DNA of 64,000 nt. Origin: Paractinoplanes tereljensis. GTDB lineage: Bacteria; Actinomycetota; Actinomycetes; Mycobacteriales; Micromonosporaceae. Location: NCBI RefSeq assembly GCF_016862435.1, contig NZ_BOMY01000053.1:1-64000 (forward strand), given 5' to 3'. A program made the translations under genes and the position numbers. This document shows positions 25,713 through 33,819 of this stretch, piece by piece; positions within the stretch are counted from its first letter, which is position 1, and each line of letters starts with the position of its first letter. The notes beneath the pieces were generated by a model that was not told where the DNA came from, searched no databases, and saw only the letters and a list, made by a program, of their open reading frames with translations.

Positions 25713-26300
25713 CTACCGCAACGCTCCGAAGACGCCTCCGGCCACTGCGGCCCCGATCGCCGCTCCGACCAGCACCTGCGCGGTCGTGTGGTCACGCAGG
25801 CGCACGCGGGACCAGCCGACGGCTGCCGCCACCGCGCCGGTCAGCAGGAGCCACGGGCCGAAGACCATGGTCAGCACCACCGTGGTCGCCGCGGCCACCC
25901 CGGAGTGGATGCTCGACTTCCAGAAGTGGTTGATGCCGGTGGCGATCACCCCGCCGGCCAGCGACGCCACAATCAGCGCGGTCACCTCGCGCGGCGCATG
26001 GAAGATCAACAGCAGAAGAACCCCGACCGTCACCGAGGCCAGGCCGAACAGCAACGGCCTGGTCCGCTGCTCGCGGACCCCGATGTGGTGGTCGCTCAGG
26101 GTGCCTCCGCGCACGCCTTTCAAGATCATGGCGTACGGGATGACCGCACAGAAAACGCTGGCCAGCAGCCCCCACAGCAATCCCCGGGTAACCGACGAGC
26201 CCGACTGCGCGCCGACCACCAGGGGCAGCAGGCCGGCCAGCACGGCCGGGGCGAAGACCTCGGTCAGCCCGCGTGCCAAGGTGTCTCCGGTGTTTCGCAT
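25713..26300 (-). CDS. PAP2-superfamily membrane protein
   Basis: A 195-residue membrane protein with about five helices and the three PAP2 phosphatase signatures in weakened form: REQRTRPLL (KxxxxxxRP-like), SIHSGVAA (PSGH-like) and SRVRLRDHTTAQVLVG (SRxxxxxHxxxQ). Such proteins dephosphorylate lipid or isoprenoid phosphates at the membrane. The His of motif 2 precedes rather than follows the Ser-Gly pair, so activity needs confirmation. It lies 42 bp upstream of the amidohydrolase gene on the same strand. Confidence 0.75.
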   Translation of the reverse strand: MRNTGDTLARGLTEVFAPAVLAGLLPLVVGAQSGSSVTRGLLWGLLASVFCAVIPYAMILKGVRGGTLSDHHIGVREQRTRPLLFGLASVTVGVLLLLIFHAPREVTALIVASLAGGVIATGINHFWKSSIHSGVAAATTVVLTMVFGPWLLLTGAVAAAVGWSRVRLRDHTTAQVLVGAAIGAAVAGGVFGALR

Positions 26301-26426
26301 CGGTCACATCCTGCCTTCCCTGCGGACGCTTCTCGTGTTGAAATGAAGATCTTCGATCCGCGTTGGGCTGCGATGCGTATCACTGGTGAACCGTGGCAGA
26401 CACGCCCGGCGAGTGGAGGTGCCGCG

Positions 26427-27350
26427 GTGTCCGGTCAGGCGGGCAACACCGATGATCGGGGCTGGTTCCAGGCGGTGAACGAGCCCACCCAAACCATGCC
26501 CACCGTCCCGCGGCAGCCGCCGCCGGTGGTGGTGGCCCGGGCGGTCATCGTCTACCAGGAGAAACCGCGCCGGCCCTGGCGGCTGTGGGCGTTCACGGCG
26601 GTGCTTGTCGCGCTGACCATCGGCGTCGTGCTGGGCCAGACGGTGGCGTTCGAGCCCACCTACCGCTCGACCGCCAACGCGCAGACCCCCACCCCGGCCG
26701 ACGTCATCCAGTCGCTGCCGGCGAGTGCCGCGGCCTGGCCGGACGACGCGCACCGGCTCTCCGCCCCGCTCGGCACGATCAAGACCCGCACCCTCGAGGT
26801 GTCCGGCACGTCGGCGGTGCTGCACGTGCGCAGCGCCGACCTGGGCGACAAGCTCTTCGACGTGGCGACGATCGACCGCAGCGCGGTCCCCCGCCTGGAG
26901 GATTCCAAGGCCGGCGCCAAGGTCGAGCTGATCAAGACCGGCGAGGCCGGCACGGTGGGCGCCGAGATCCAGCTCAACGCCAAGGTGGCCTGGACCCTCA
27001 AGCTGACCGGCGGCACCTCGGAGCAGAACGTCGACATGCAGGCCGGCGGGGCCGCGGCGATCACGCTGGCCGGCGGCACCGCGCACGCGGTGCTCCAACT
27101 GCCACCCCCGACCGGCACGGTCCGTCTGTCGGTGGCGGGTCCGATCGGAGAGCTGAGCGTACGCCGTAAGACCGGCACGCCGATCCGGGTGAAGCTGGCC
27201 GGCGGGGCGCAGGCGGCCACCGTGGACGGCAAGGCCCGGGGCGAAGTGAAGCCCGGAACGCTGAGCTCGACCGACTACAAGACCGCGAAGAACCGCTACG
27301 ACGTCTCCGTGACCGGCAAGGTCTCGGCGGTGCTGACCGAGACGTTCTAG
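26427..27350 (+). CDS. Single-pass membrane protein of unknown function
   Basis: A 307-residue protein. A cytoplasmic N-terminus of about 50 residues is rich in Pro and Thr. One membrane helix follows (about residues 53-72, LWAFTAVLVALTIGVVLGQT), then an extracellular domain built of short beta-rich segments. I do not recognise the family. The GTG at 26427 is preceded by GGAGGT at 26415-26420; the frame upstream is open for a long way but has no comparable site. Its stop is 1 bp from that of the convergent DinB gene. Confidence 0.75.
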   Translation: MSGQAGNTDDRGWFQAVNEPTQTMPTVPRQPPPVVVARAVIVYQEKPRRPWRLWAFTAVLVALTIGVVLGQTVAFEPTYRSTANAQTPTPADVIQSLPASAAAWPDDAHRLSAPLGTIKTRTLEVSGTSAVLHVRSADLGDKLFDVATIDRSAVPRLEDSKAGAKVELIKTGEAGTVGAEIQLNAKVAWTLKLTGGTSEQNVDMQAGGAAAITLAGGTAHAVLQLPPPTGTVRLSVAGPIGELSVRRKTGTPIRVKLAGGAQAATVDGKARGEVKPGTLSSTDYKTAKNRYDVSVTGKVSAVLTETF

Positions 27351-27351
27351 C

Positions 27352-27918
27352 TCAGTCTTCAGTCCGGTCAAGGGCGGCGGCGGGGCGGTCGGACGGGGGA
27401 TCCTCACCGGTCAGGCCGTCGATCGCCTCGCGGAACAGGTCGGCGTGGCCGACGTGCCGGGCGTACTCGTCGTGCAGGTCGGCGACGATCCGCCGCAGGT
27501 TGGGATGGTTGCCGTCGCCGTCGCTGGTGAACTTGGCCGGCTGATCGAGCCCGCCCTCGGCGAGGGCCGCCGCCATGGCCGCCCGCGACCGGACGACGGC
27601 GTCCCGCCACAGCCGGTAGAGCACCTCCGGTGAATCCTCGGCGGCCGACCGCCACACCCAGGTGGGGTCGCCGGGGTCGGCGTCGGAGAGCGGCGGGCCG
27701 GGCGGCCGCCCGCTGAAGTCGATCGTGTACCGCTCCTCGACCAGGGCCAGGTGCTTGATCAGCCCGCCCAGCGTCATGGTCGACGGCGGGTGCGCCCGGC
27801 CCAGCGCCTCGGCGTCGAGCCCGCCGGCCTTCCAGGCGAAGGTCTCGCGCGACCGGTCCAATACGTACAGCAGCATCTCTTGCTCGCCGGCGGTCAGCGA
27901 CGGCTCCGGGACGGTCAT
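27352..27918 (-). CDS. DinB-family (DUF664) protein
   Basis: A 188-residue four-helix-bundle protein of the DinB/mycothiol-dependent transferase superfamily. It shows TLGGLIKHLALVEERY, with a metal-type histidine in helix 2, and DLHDEYARHVGHADLFREAIDG at the C-terminus with the HVGHAD motif that supplies further metal ligands. In actinobacteria many such proteins use mycothiol. Substrate unknown. The start follows a run without other in-frame ATG. Confidence 0.88.
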   Translation of the reverse strand: MTVPEPSLTAGEQEMLLYVLDRSRETFAWKAGGLDAEALGRAHPPSTMTLGGLIKHLALVEERYTIDFSGRPPGPPLSDADPGDPTWVWRSAAEDSPEVLYRLWRDAVVRSRAAMAAALAEGGLDQPAKFTSDGDGNHPNLRRIVADLHDEYARHVGHADLFREAIDGLTGEDPPSDRPAAALDRTED

Positions 27919-27961
27919 GGCGATCAGGTTATGCCGATCCGGCCCGGGGTACCGCCCCGGC

Positions 27962-28660
27962 ATGGAACTAGGACCGGGTGAACCGGCAGCGGGACCGTGG
28001 CGGGTCGAGCCGGTGGAGGTGTTCGCCCGCACGCTGGCCGAGGCGGCGGGCAACCCGACCGGCCGCCCCCGCATCATCGCCGTGGACGGTCGCGGTGGCG
28101 GCGGCAAGACCGCCCTGGCCGACCGGCTCAGCCACCACCTGGGCCCGGCGGCCGTGGTGCACTCCGACGACGTCGCGTGGGGGCACGCCCGTTTCGGCTG
28201 GGACGACCTGATGATCACCGGCGTCCTGGAACCGCTGCGCGCCGGCTACCCGATCCACTACCGCCCGCCGGGTTGGCCCCCAGAGCGACCCGGCCACCTG
28301 AACGCGCCGGCCGGCCTGGCGACCGTGCTGATCGAGGGCGTCGGGGTGTCCCGCCGATCGCTCGCGCCACTGGTCGACGTCGCGGTCTGGATCCAGTCCG
28401 ACTACGTCGAGGCCAAGCAGCGCGGCGTACGCCGCGACCTGGCCGACCTGGGCCGCACCCCGGCGGAGGCGGACCGCCTCTGGGACGAGTGGGAGGCCGA
28501 GGAGGTGCCGTTCCTCGAGGAGGACCAGCCCTGGCTGCGGGCCCACGTCATCGTCGGCACCGCCTCGTCGCTCCCGCACGACCCGGACACCGAGGTGGTC
28601 GTGGCCGAGCAGGGTCAGCGGGCCAGCCAGCCGCCGTCGACCGGGAGGACCGTGCCGTGA
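27962..28660 (+). CDS. P-loop kinase, uridine kinase-like
   Basis: A 232-residue P-loop NTPase with Walker A DGRGGGGKTALADRL (about residues 41-55), a substrate-site HSDDVAWGH and an LID-like arginine segment RGVRRDLADLG. The layout is that of small nucleoside/uridine-kinase-like proteins of actinobacteria. It starts 43 bp from the divergent DinB gene. Its last 15 codons overlap the 3' end of the convergent SDR gene, and the tail (RASQPPSTGRTVP) looks unstructured. Confidence 0.78.
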   Translation: MELGPGEPAAGPWRVEPVEVFARTLAEAAGNPTGRPRIIAVDGRGGGGKTALADRLSHHLGPAAVVHSDDVAWGHARFGWDDLMITGVLEPLRAGYPIHYRPPGWPPERPGHLNAPAGLATVLIEGVGVSRRSLAPLVDVAVWIQSDYVEAKQRGVRRDLADLGRTPAEADRLWDEWEAEEVPFLEEDQPWLRAHVIVGTASSLPHDPDTEVVVAEQGQRASQPPSTGRTVP

Positions 28661-29361
28661 ATGTAGGCGGCCGCGTCGGAGGCCAGGAAGACGACCGCGC
28701 CGGCCAGGTCGGCCGGGGTGCCCCAGCGGGCGGCCGGAATGCGGTCGAGGATGGCGGCCGAACGGGCCGGGTCGTCGCGTAGCGCGGCCGTGTTGTCGGT
28801 GGCCATGTAGCCGGGAGCGACCGCGTTGACGTTCACGCCGTGCGCGGCCCACTCGTTGGCCAGGGCCTTGGTCAGGCCGACCACCGCGTGCTTGGCTGCC
28901 GCGTAGGCCGGGACCCGGATGCCGCCCTGGAAGGACAGCATCGACGCGACGTTGATGATCTTCCCGCCGAAACCGCCGCCCGGCCGGTCCAGCATGACCC
29001 GGCCGGCCGCCTGGGACAGGTGCCAGACCGCGTTCAGGTCGACGGTGAGCACGTCGTTCCAGTCCTCGGCGGTGACCGCGGTGGCGTCGTCGCGGCGGAT
29101 GATGCCGGCGTTGTTGACCAGGATGTCGAGCCGGCCCAGCTCGTCGACCACGGTCCGCACGGCCGCCGACAGCTCGGCCGGGGTGGCCGTGGCCAGGTCG
29201 CACGGCACGTGCAGGGCGGCCCCGGCGGCGCCGCTGCGGCCGAGGACGGCCACCTCGGCGCCGGCCTCGGCCAGGGCGGTCGCGCACCCCAGGCCGAGGC
29301 CACGGTTGCCGCCGGTGACCACGGCGACCCGCCCGTCCAGCCGGAAGCTGTCCAGGATCAT
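28615..29361 (-). CDS. KduD-like SDR, last gene of the uronide operon
   Basis: A 248-residue classical SDR with TGGNRGLGLG, NNAG, the serine of NVASMLSFQGG and YAAAK. The N-terminus FRLDGRVAVVTG and the C-terminus VLPVDGGWLAR match 2-deoxy-D-gluconate 3-dehydrogenase/KduD proteins. These reduce 2,5-diketo-3-deoxygluconate to 2-keto-3-deoxygluconate. Immediately downstream (2 bp) of the IolB/KduI-type isomerase, as KduI-KduD pairs usually are. Overlaps the convergent kinase gene by 46 bp. Confidence 0.85.
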   Translation of the reverse strand: MILDSFRLDGRVAVVTGGNRGLGLGCATALAEAGAEVAVLGRSGAAGAALHVPCDLATATPAELSAAVRTVVDELGRLDILVNNAGIIRRDDATAVTAEDWNDVLTVDLNAVWHLSQAAGRVMLDRPGGGFGGKIINVASMLSFQGGIRVPAYAAAKHAVVGLTKALANEWAAHGVNVNAVAPGYMATDNTAALRDDPARSAAILDRIPAARWGTPADLAGAVVFLASDAAAYIHGTVLPVDGGWLAR

Positions 29362-29363
29362 CC

Positions 29364-30188
29364 TCAGTGCCCCAGGTCGCGCAGCATCGGCACGGTCCGG
29401 CCCACCCAGGAGAGGTTGACGTCCTCGAAGGCGCCCTGGGTGCGTTGCGTGCCGGCCAGGAACCACAGGTAGTAGGTGGTGTAGCCGGGCGCGCTGGCCA
29501 CCGTGTGGTAACCGGACGGCATCATCTGCACGGCGTGGTCGCGAGCCGTGTAGTTCTCCTCGTACCCGTCGTCGGTGTAGACCCGGGAGATCCCGAAGCC
29601 GTCGCCGGGCGACACCCGGAAGTAGTACATCTCCTCGTGCTGGGCCTCGCCGGGCAGGTCGTCGACGGCGTGCCGGTGCGGCGGGAACGTGCTCCAGTTC
29701 CCGGACGGGGTGTAGGTCTCCCCTACGATCAGCCGCCGGGCCGGAAGGTCGGGCTGGGCGATCTCGGTGAGGATCTGGTGGAAGGTGCGCCCGAAGTTGG
29801 CGGCACCCCACCGGCCGGCGGCCACCTGCGGCGGCGCGATGACGTACGGCGGCACGTCCAGGTCGCTGGGCGCGCTGGGCAGGGCGATCTCGACGTTTCC
29901 GACGGCCGTGATCGCGTACGCCGTACCGGCCGGAATGTAGACCGAGTGCGGCTTGCCGCCGAAGACGTTGGGGCGACCACCGACGGCCTCGAATTTCTCG
30001 GCGCCGACGGTGAACGAGGCGGTCCCGCCGAGGATGACCGCGAGGATCTCCCGGTCGCCGGACTCGCCGGACCAGGACTCCCCGGCCGACAACCGCAGCA
30101 GCTGGAAGTCGAGCAGGTCGCAGGGGTTGACCGGCAGTTCGTTGAGGCCGGGCGCGGACGGGATCGTGCAGTGGTACCTGTAGTCCAT
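29364..30188 (-). CDS. IolB/KduI-family sugar isomerase
   Basis: A 274-residue bicupin of the IolB/KduI family. Metal ligands are seen in PPHRHAVDD and the following EEMYY. The segments GFGISRVYTDDG and MPSGYHTV are closer to IolB (5-deoxy-glucuronate isomerase) than to KduI. Next to a KduD-like SDR and a GH88 hydrolase, it most likely isomerises 4-deoxy-L-threo-5-hexosulose uronate, the KduI step. This is inferred from context and a KduI is otherwise absent here. It follows GH88 by 8 bp. Confidence 0.85.
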   Translation of the reverse strand: MDYRYHCTIPSAPGLNELPVNPCDLLDFQLLRLSAGESWSGESGDREILAVILGGTASFTVGAEKFEAVGGRPNVFGGKPHSVYIPAGTAYAITAVGNVEIALPSAPSDLDVPPYVIAPPQVAAGRWGAANFGRTFHQILTEIAQPDLPARRLIVGETYTPSGNWSTFPPHRHAVDDLPGEAQHEEMYYFRVSPGDGFGISRVYTDDGYEENYTARDHAVQMMPSGYHTVASAPGYTTYYLWFLAGTQRTQGAFEDVNLSWVGRTVPMLRDLGH

Positions 30189-30196
30189 GGGTCTCC

Positions 30197-31312
30197 TCAC
30201 CAGTGATCGGCCCAGTCGGGGCGGGTGACGCGGGTGAGGGCCTCCAGGTAGAAGTAGTCGCCCCAGAGATTCCCCTCGTCCACACCCACCCCCTTGGGCT
30301 TGTCGTAGACGCCGTGCAGGATCAGCGCGTTCGAGTCCGGCTGCGCGGCCGTCGAGTAGTGGTCGATGAGCGAGGCGAGGATCCGCCCGGCCGCCGCGCG
30401 GTAGCGGTCCCCGCCCAGGGTGAGCAGCCCGCACACGGCGATCGCGGCGGCCGAGCTGTCCCGCTCCTCGCCGCTGCCATCGGAGAACACCAGATCCCAG
30501 TACGGGACGTCGTCGGCCGGCAGCCGGCTGAGGAACCGTTCCGCGCAGCGGTGGGCGGCGTCCAGCAGCGTCGGGTCGCCGGTGTGCCGGTGGTTGAGCG
30601 CGAAACCGTAGATGCCCCAGGCCTGGCCGCGCGCCCAGCAGGACTCGTCGGAGTTGCCCTGCTCGGTCTCGCCGCGCAGCGGTTCCCCGGTCGCCGGGTC
30701 CCAGTAGAAGGTGTGGAACGTGGTGCCGTCCGGCCGCAGGATGTGGTCGCGCAGCTGGGTGGCGTGCCGGCGGGCGATGTCCGCGTAACGCGGGTCCCCG
30801 GTGATCTCCGACGCCCAGAACAGCAGTGGCGTGTTCATCAGGCTGTCGATGATGGTCCGGCCCTGCTGGCGGGGGTCGGTCATGTCGCCCCAGGCCTGGA
30901 TGATCCCGGCCGGTTCGAGCACCCGGGTGAGCAGGTGGTCGGCGGCGGCCAGGGCGGCGTCCCGGGCCACCGTGTCGCCGGCCAGCCGCCACGGCACCAC
31001 GCAGGAGAGCGTGTAGAGGAAGCCCAGGTCGTGGGTGTCCACGTCGGACAGCGTGGCGATCCGGTCGGCGAAGCTCGGCACGTGGCCGGCGGCGGCCCGC
31101 GCATAGGACTCCTCGCCGGTCAGCTCGTGGGCGAGCCACACCATCCCCGGCCAGAAGCTGGTGGTCCAGCCGATGTTGCCGGGCCGCTCGGCGTACCGCC
31201 CGCCGGCCGTGGTGTCCCCGGGGTAGCCGGTGCCGAACGCGGCGATGTTCTCGTCGATCGTGCGCAGCGCGGCCGCGATAGCAGGACTGTGGCGCACGTC
31301 AGTGGCCGTCAT
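30197..31312 (-). CDS. GH88 unsaturated glucuronyl hydrolase
   Basis: A 371-residue (alpha/alpha)6-barrel enzyme with no signal peptide. Conserved aspartates appear in VDTHDLGF (Asp95) and TIIDSLMN (Asp156), the two catalytic residues known in the Bacillus enzyme. RGQAWGIYGF is another family hallmark. It releases the unsaturated uronic acid made by polysaccharide lyases from oligosaccharide ends by vinyl-ether hydration. The start overlaps the DUF624 gene stop by 4 bp. Its partner lyase is the divergent heparinase-type gene. Confidence 0.9.
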   Translation of the reverse strand: MTATDVRHSPAIAAALRTIDENIAAFGTGYPGDTTAGGRYAERPGNIGWTTSFWPGMVWLAHELTGEESYARAAAGHVPSFADRIATLSDVDTHDLGFLYTLSCVVPWRLAGDTVARDAALAAADHLLTRVLEPAGIIQAWGDMTDPRQQGRTIIDSLMNTPLLFWASEITGDPRYADIARRHATQLRDHILRPDGTTFHTFYWDPATGEPLRGETEQGNSDESCWARGQAWGIYGFALNHRHTGDPTLLDAAHRCAERFLSRLPADDVPYWDLVFSDGSGEERDSSAAAIAVCGLLTLGGDRYRAAAGRILASLIDHYSTAAQPDSNALILHGVYDKPKGVGVDEGNLWGDYFYLEALTRVTRPDWADHW

Positions 31313-31959
31313 ACGACTCCTCGGGTTACAGGCAGCACTGCGGTCAGGGAAAAGCGGCTGCCGGACCACACCAGGTAGAGCAGCGGGGCGGCGGCCAGGC
31401 CCAGCGCGATCGCCGGCCGGGTCGAGAGCAGCACCTCGAACAGACCGAGCACGACCAGCGAGAACAGCGTCAGATACCAGTGCCGGACGGCGAGGAACAG
31501 GCTTACCCGGGCCGCGTCGCGCAGCCGGACCGTCGGTCGCTCGGACAGCACCACCAGGGCCAGCACCGTCGTGGCCAGCACCAGCACGATCGCGACCGCC
31601 AGCAGCGGAATGACCAGCGCGCCCACCGGCCGCCCCCACACGAAGCGGATGTCGGCGCCGAGCACGACGACGGTCGCGGTGGCGGCCGCGACCAGGGCCA
31701 AAGAACGGCGCGCCGAGGCGCGCCACACCCGCGTGAAGGTCCGGGCCACGTCGATGTCGCGATCGGCCGAGTACGCGGCGAGCACCGCGAACGCGCCGCA
31801 CACCCCCGGACCGGCCAGTGGGGTGAGCAGCGCCAGCAGCGGCCAGGACCGGCCCGGGTCGGTGGTCATCAGCAGCACCACCAGCGGCGCGCAGGAGAGC
31901 GCGAGCAGCAGGTTCGTCATCAGTCCCAGATAGGCGAGGTCGAAGAAGCGCTTGATCAC
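31309..31959 (-). CDS. YesL-like DUF624 membrane protein
   Basis: A 216-residue membrane protein with about five helices. It starts IKRFFDLAYLGLMTNLLLAL, the typical entry of DUF624/YesL proteins, which occur in plant-polysaccharide ABC-transporter operons of Gram-positive bacteria. Its role there is unknown, probably accessory to transport or sensing. It lies between the second permease (4-bp gap) and GH88 (4-bp overlap), within the operon. Confidence 0.85.
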   Translation of the reverse strand: MIKRFFDLAYLGLMTNLLLALSCAPLVVLLMTTDPGRSWPLLALLTPLAGPGVCGAFAVLAAYSADRDIDVARTFTRVWRASARRSLALVAAATATVVVLGADIRFVWGRPVGALVIPLLAVAIVLVLATTVLALVVLSERPTVRLRDAARVSLFLAVRHWYLTLFSLVVLGLFEVLLSTRPAIALGLAAAPLLYLVWSGSRFSLTAVLPVTRGVV

Positions 31960-31963
31960 GGCC

Positions 31964-32845
31964 TCACCCCTTCAGCCCGGTGCTGGCGATGCCCTCGACG
32001 AAGTAGCGCTGGCCGAGCAGGAAGATGACCGCGATCGGCAGCACCGACAGCACCGAGCCCGTCATGATCAGCGCGTACTCGGCGTTATAGGTGTTCACGA
32101 AGGTCTTGAGGCCGATCTGGATCGTCCACAGGTCGCGGCTGCGCAGGTAGATCAGCGGTCCCATGTAGTCGTTCCAGGTCGTGACCAGGGTGAGCAGCGA
32201 CAGGCTGGCCAGCGCGGGCACCGACAGCGGCAGCATGATCCGGCGGTAGATGCCGTACTCGCTCATGCCGTCGATCCGGGCCGCGTCCAGCAGTTCGTCG
32301 GGGATCGACTCGTAGTACTGCTTCATCAGGAACACGCCGAACGCGCCGAACGCCTGCAGCGCGATGATCGACCACCGGGTGTCCGACAGGTGCAGCTTCG
32401 AGAACAGGATGAACTGCGGGATCATGTAGGACTGCCAGGGCACGGCGAGGGTGCCGAGGTAGGCCAGGAACAGCACGTTGCGGCCCGGGAAACGGATCTT
32501 GGCGAAGCCGTACGCGGCGAAGCTGCCGGTCAGCACCTGCAGGAAGGTGACCGCGACCGACAGGATCAGGGTGTTGACCAGCCACGTCGTCATGTCCGAC
32601 TTCTGCCAGATGTCGAGGTAGTTGCGCCAGACGACCGGGTCGGGCAGCCACTGCACCGGGATCGTGTAGACGTCGTTGTTCGCCTTCAGCGACGACATCA
32701 GCATCCAGTAGAACGGCAGCAGAATGGCGGCGGCCGCGACGATCAGGGCCGCGTAGCCGAGAAAGCGGATCGGGCGGCGACTGCGACGCGGAGGCGGATC
32801 GAGCGAGAGCCGGCGGTCCAGCACCGGCGCTTCCAGGAGGGTCAT
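31964..32845 (-). CDS. Carbohydrate ABC transporter permease 2
   Basis: A 293-residue MalG-type permease. An arginine-rich cytoplasmic N-terminus is followed by six helices, the PFYWMLMSSLK segment and the EAA loop LLDAARIDGMSEYGIYRRI. The start overlaps the stop of permease 1 by 4 bp, with AGGAGG-type sequence upstream. Imports an oligo-uronide by operon context. Confidence 0.93.
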   Translation of the reverse strand: MTLLEAPVLDRRLSLDPPPRRSRRPIRFLGYAALIVAAAAILLPFYWMLMSSLKANNDVYTIPVQWLPDPVVWRNYLDIWQKSDMTTWLVNTLILSVAVTFLQVLTGSFAAYGFAKIRFPGRNVLFLAYLGTLAVPWQSYMIPQFILFSKLHLSDTRWSIIALQAFGAFGVFLMKQYYESIPDELLDAARIDGMSEYGIYRRIMLPLSVPALASLSLLTLVTTWNDYMGPLIYLRSRDLWTIQIGLKTFVNTYNAEYALIMTGSVLSVLPIAVIFLLGQRYFVEGIASTGLKG

Positions 32846-33750
32846 GAGTCGCTCCCCCGCCGGTTGATCAGGAACTGGACGACGGTGACCACGAAGCAGA
32901 TCAGGAACAGCGCGATCGAGATCGTGGACGCGTAACCGAACTGGTTCTCCACGAAGCCCTTCTGGTAGATGTACTGCGACAGCACCAGGGTGGACTGGCC
33001 GGGCCCGCCGTTGGTCATCACCAGGATCACGTCGAAGACCTTGAAGCTGCCGATGGTGAGCATCACGACCACGAAGAACGTGGTCGGCCGCAGCCCGGGC
33101 AGCGTCACCGCCCGGAACCGCTGCCAGGAGTTGGCCCCGTCCACCTTTGCCGCCTCGTACAGCTGGGCCGGAATGGTTTGTAATCCGGCCAGGAACAGCA
33201 GCATGTAATAACCCATCTCGCGCCAGGTCCCCACGATGATCACCGACGGCATCGACCAGTCGGCGGACGTGGTCCAGCCCGGCGGATTCGCCACGCCGAC
33301 GCCGCGCAGGAACGCGTTGATCGGCCCGTATCCCGGGCTGAACAGCATGTTCCACACCTGGGCCAGCGCCACGATCGAGGTGATGTAGGGGAAGAAGGCG
33401 ACGGTCCGGAAGAACGCCACCCCGCGCAGCCGCTGGTTGAGCAGCAGCGCCAGAGCCAGCGCGGCGACCAGGGTGAGCGGGATGTGGAAGACCGTGTAGT
33501 AGAGGGTGTTGCGCAGGGCGGTCCGGAAGCTGGCGTCGTGCAGCATCTGCCGGACGTTCTCCAACCCCGTCCACTCGGCGCCGCCGAACACGTTCCAGCT
33601 GGTGAACGCGTAGTAGAAGAGCAGCGCGACCGGCACCAGGGTGAGCACGACGAAGCCGGCGAAGTTGGGCAGCAGGAACGACCAGCCGATCGCCGTGTTG
33701 CGCAACACCTGCCGGCCTCGCCTGCGGCGGGCCAACGGCAGAGAGGTCAT
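32842..33750 (-). CDS. Carbohydrate ABC transporter permease 1
   Basis: A 302-residue MalF-type permease with six helices and the EAA loop YEAAKVDGANSWQRFRAVTLP. The ATG at 33750 has GGGAG 6 nt upstream. The frame opens further, to 33798, but without a site. A strong hairpin lies between this gene and the binding-protein gene upstream. Confidence 0.93.
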   Translation of the reverse strand: MTSLPLARRRRGRQVLRNTAIGWSFLLPNFAGFVVLTLVPVALLFYYAFTSWNVFGGAEWTGLENVRQMLHDASFRTALRNTLYYTVFHIPLTLVAALALALLLNQRLRGVAFFRTVAFFPYITSIVALAQVWNMLFSPGYGPINAFLRGVGVANPPGWTTSADWSMPSVIIVGTWREMGYYMLLFLAGLQTIPAQLYEAAKVDGANSWQRFRAVTLPGLRPTTFFVVVMLTIGSFKVFDVILVMTNGGPGQSTLVLSQYIYQKGFVENQFGYASTISIALFLICFVVTVVQFLINRRGSDS

Positions 33751-33773
33751 GTCAAGCTCCCGGGTGGTTTCGA

Positions 33774-33810
33774 TGCCGCGGGCGTACGGCGTGAGCACAC
33801 GCCCGCGGCA
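33774..33810 (-). terminator. Intercistronic hairpin between binding protein and permease
   Basis: A perfect 12-bp stem, TGCCGCGGGCGT at 33774-33785 and ACGCCCGCGGCA at 33799-33810, has a 13-nt loop. Inside a single operon such hairpins protect the binding-protein mRNA 3' end or cause partial termination. This gives more binding protein than permease. Confidence 0.75.
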
Positions 33811-33819
33811 CCGGCGTCG

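Noticed and set aside
22824..26426. Very long plus-strand open frame leading into the gene at 26427
   Set aside because: It is antisense to the MFS, deaminase and PAP2 genes, with Gly/Arg/Gln-rich composition. A good ribosome-binding site marks the real start at 26427.
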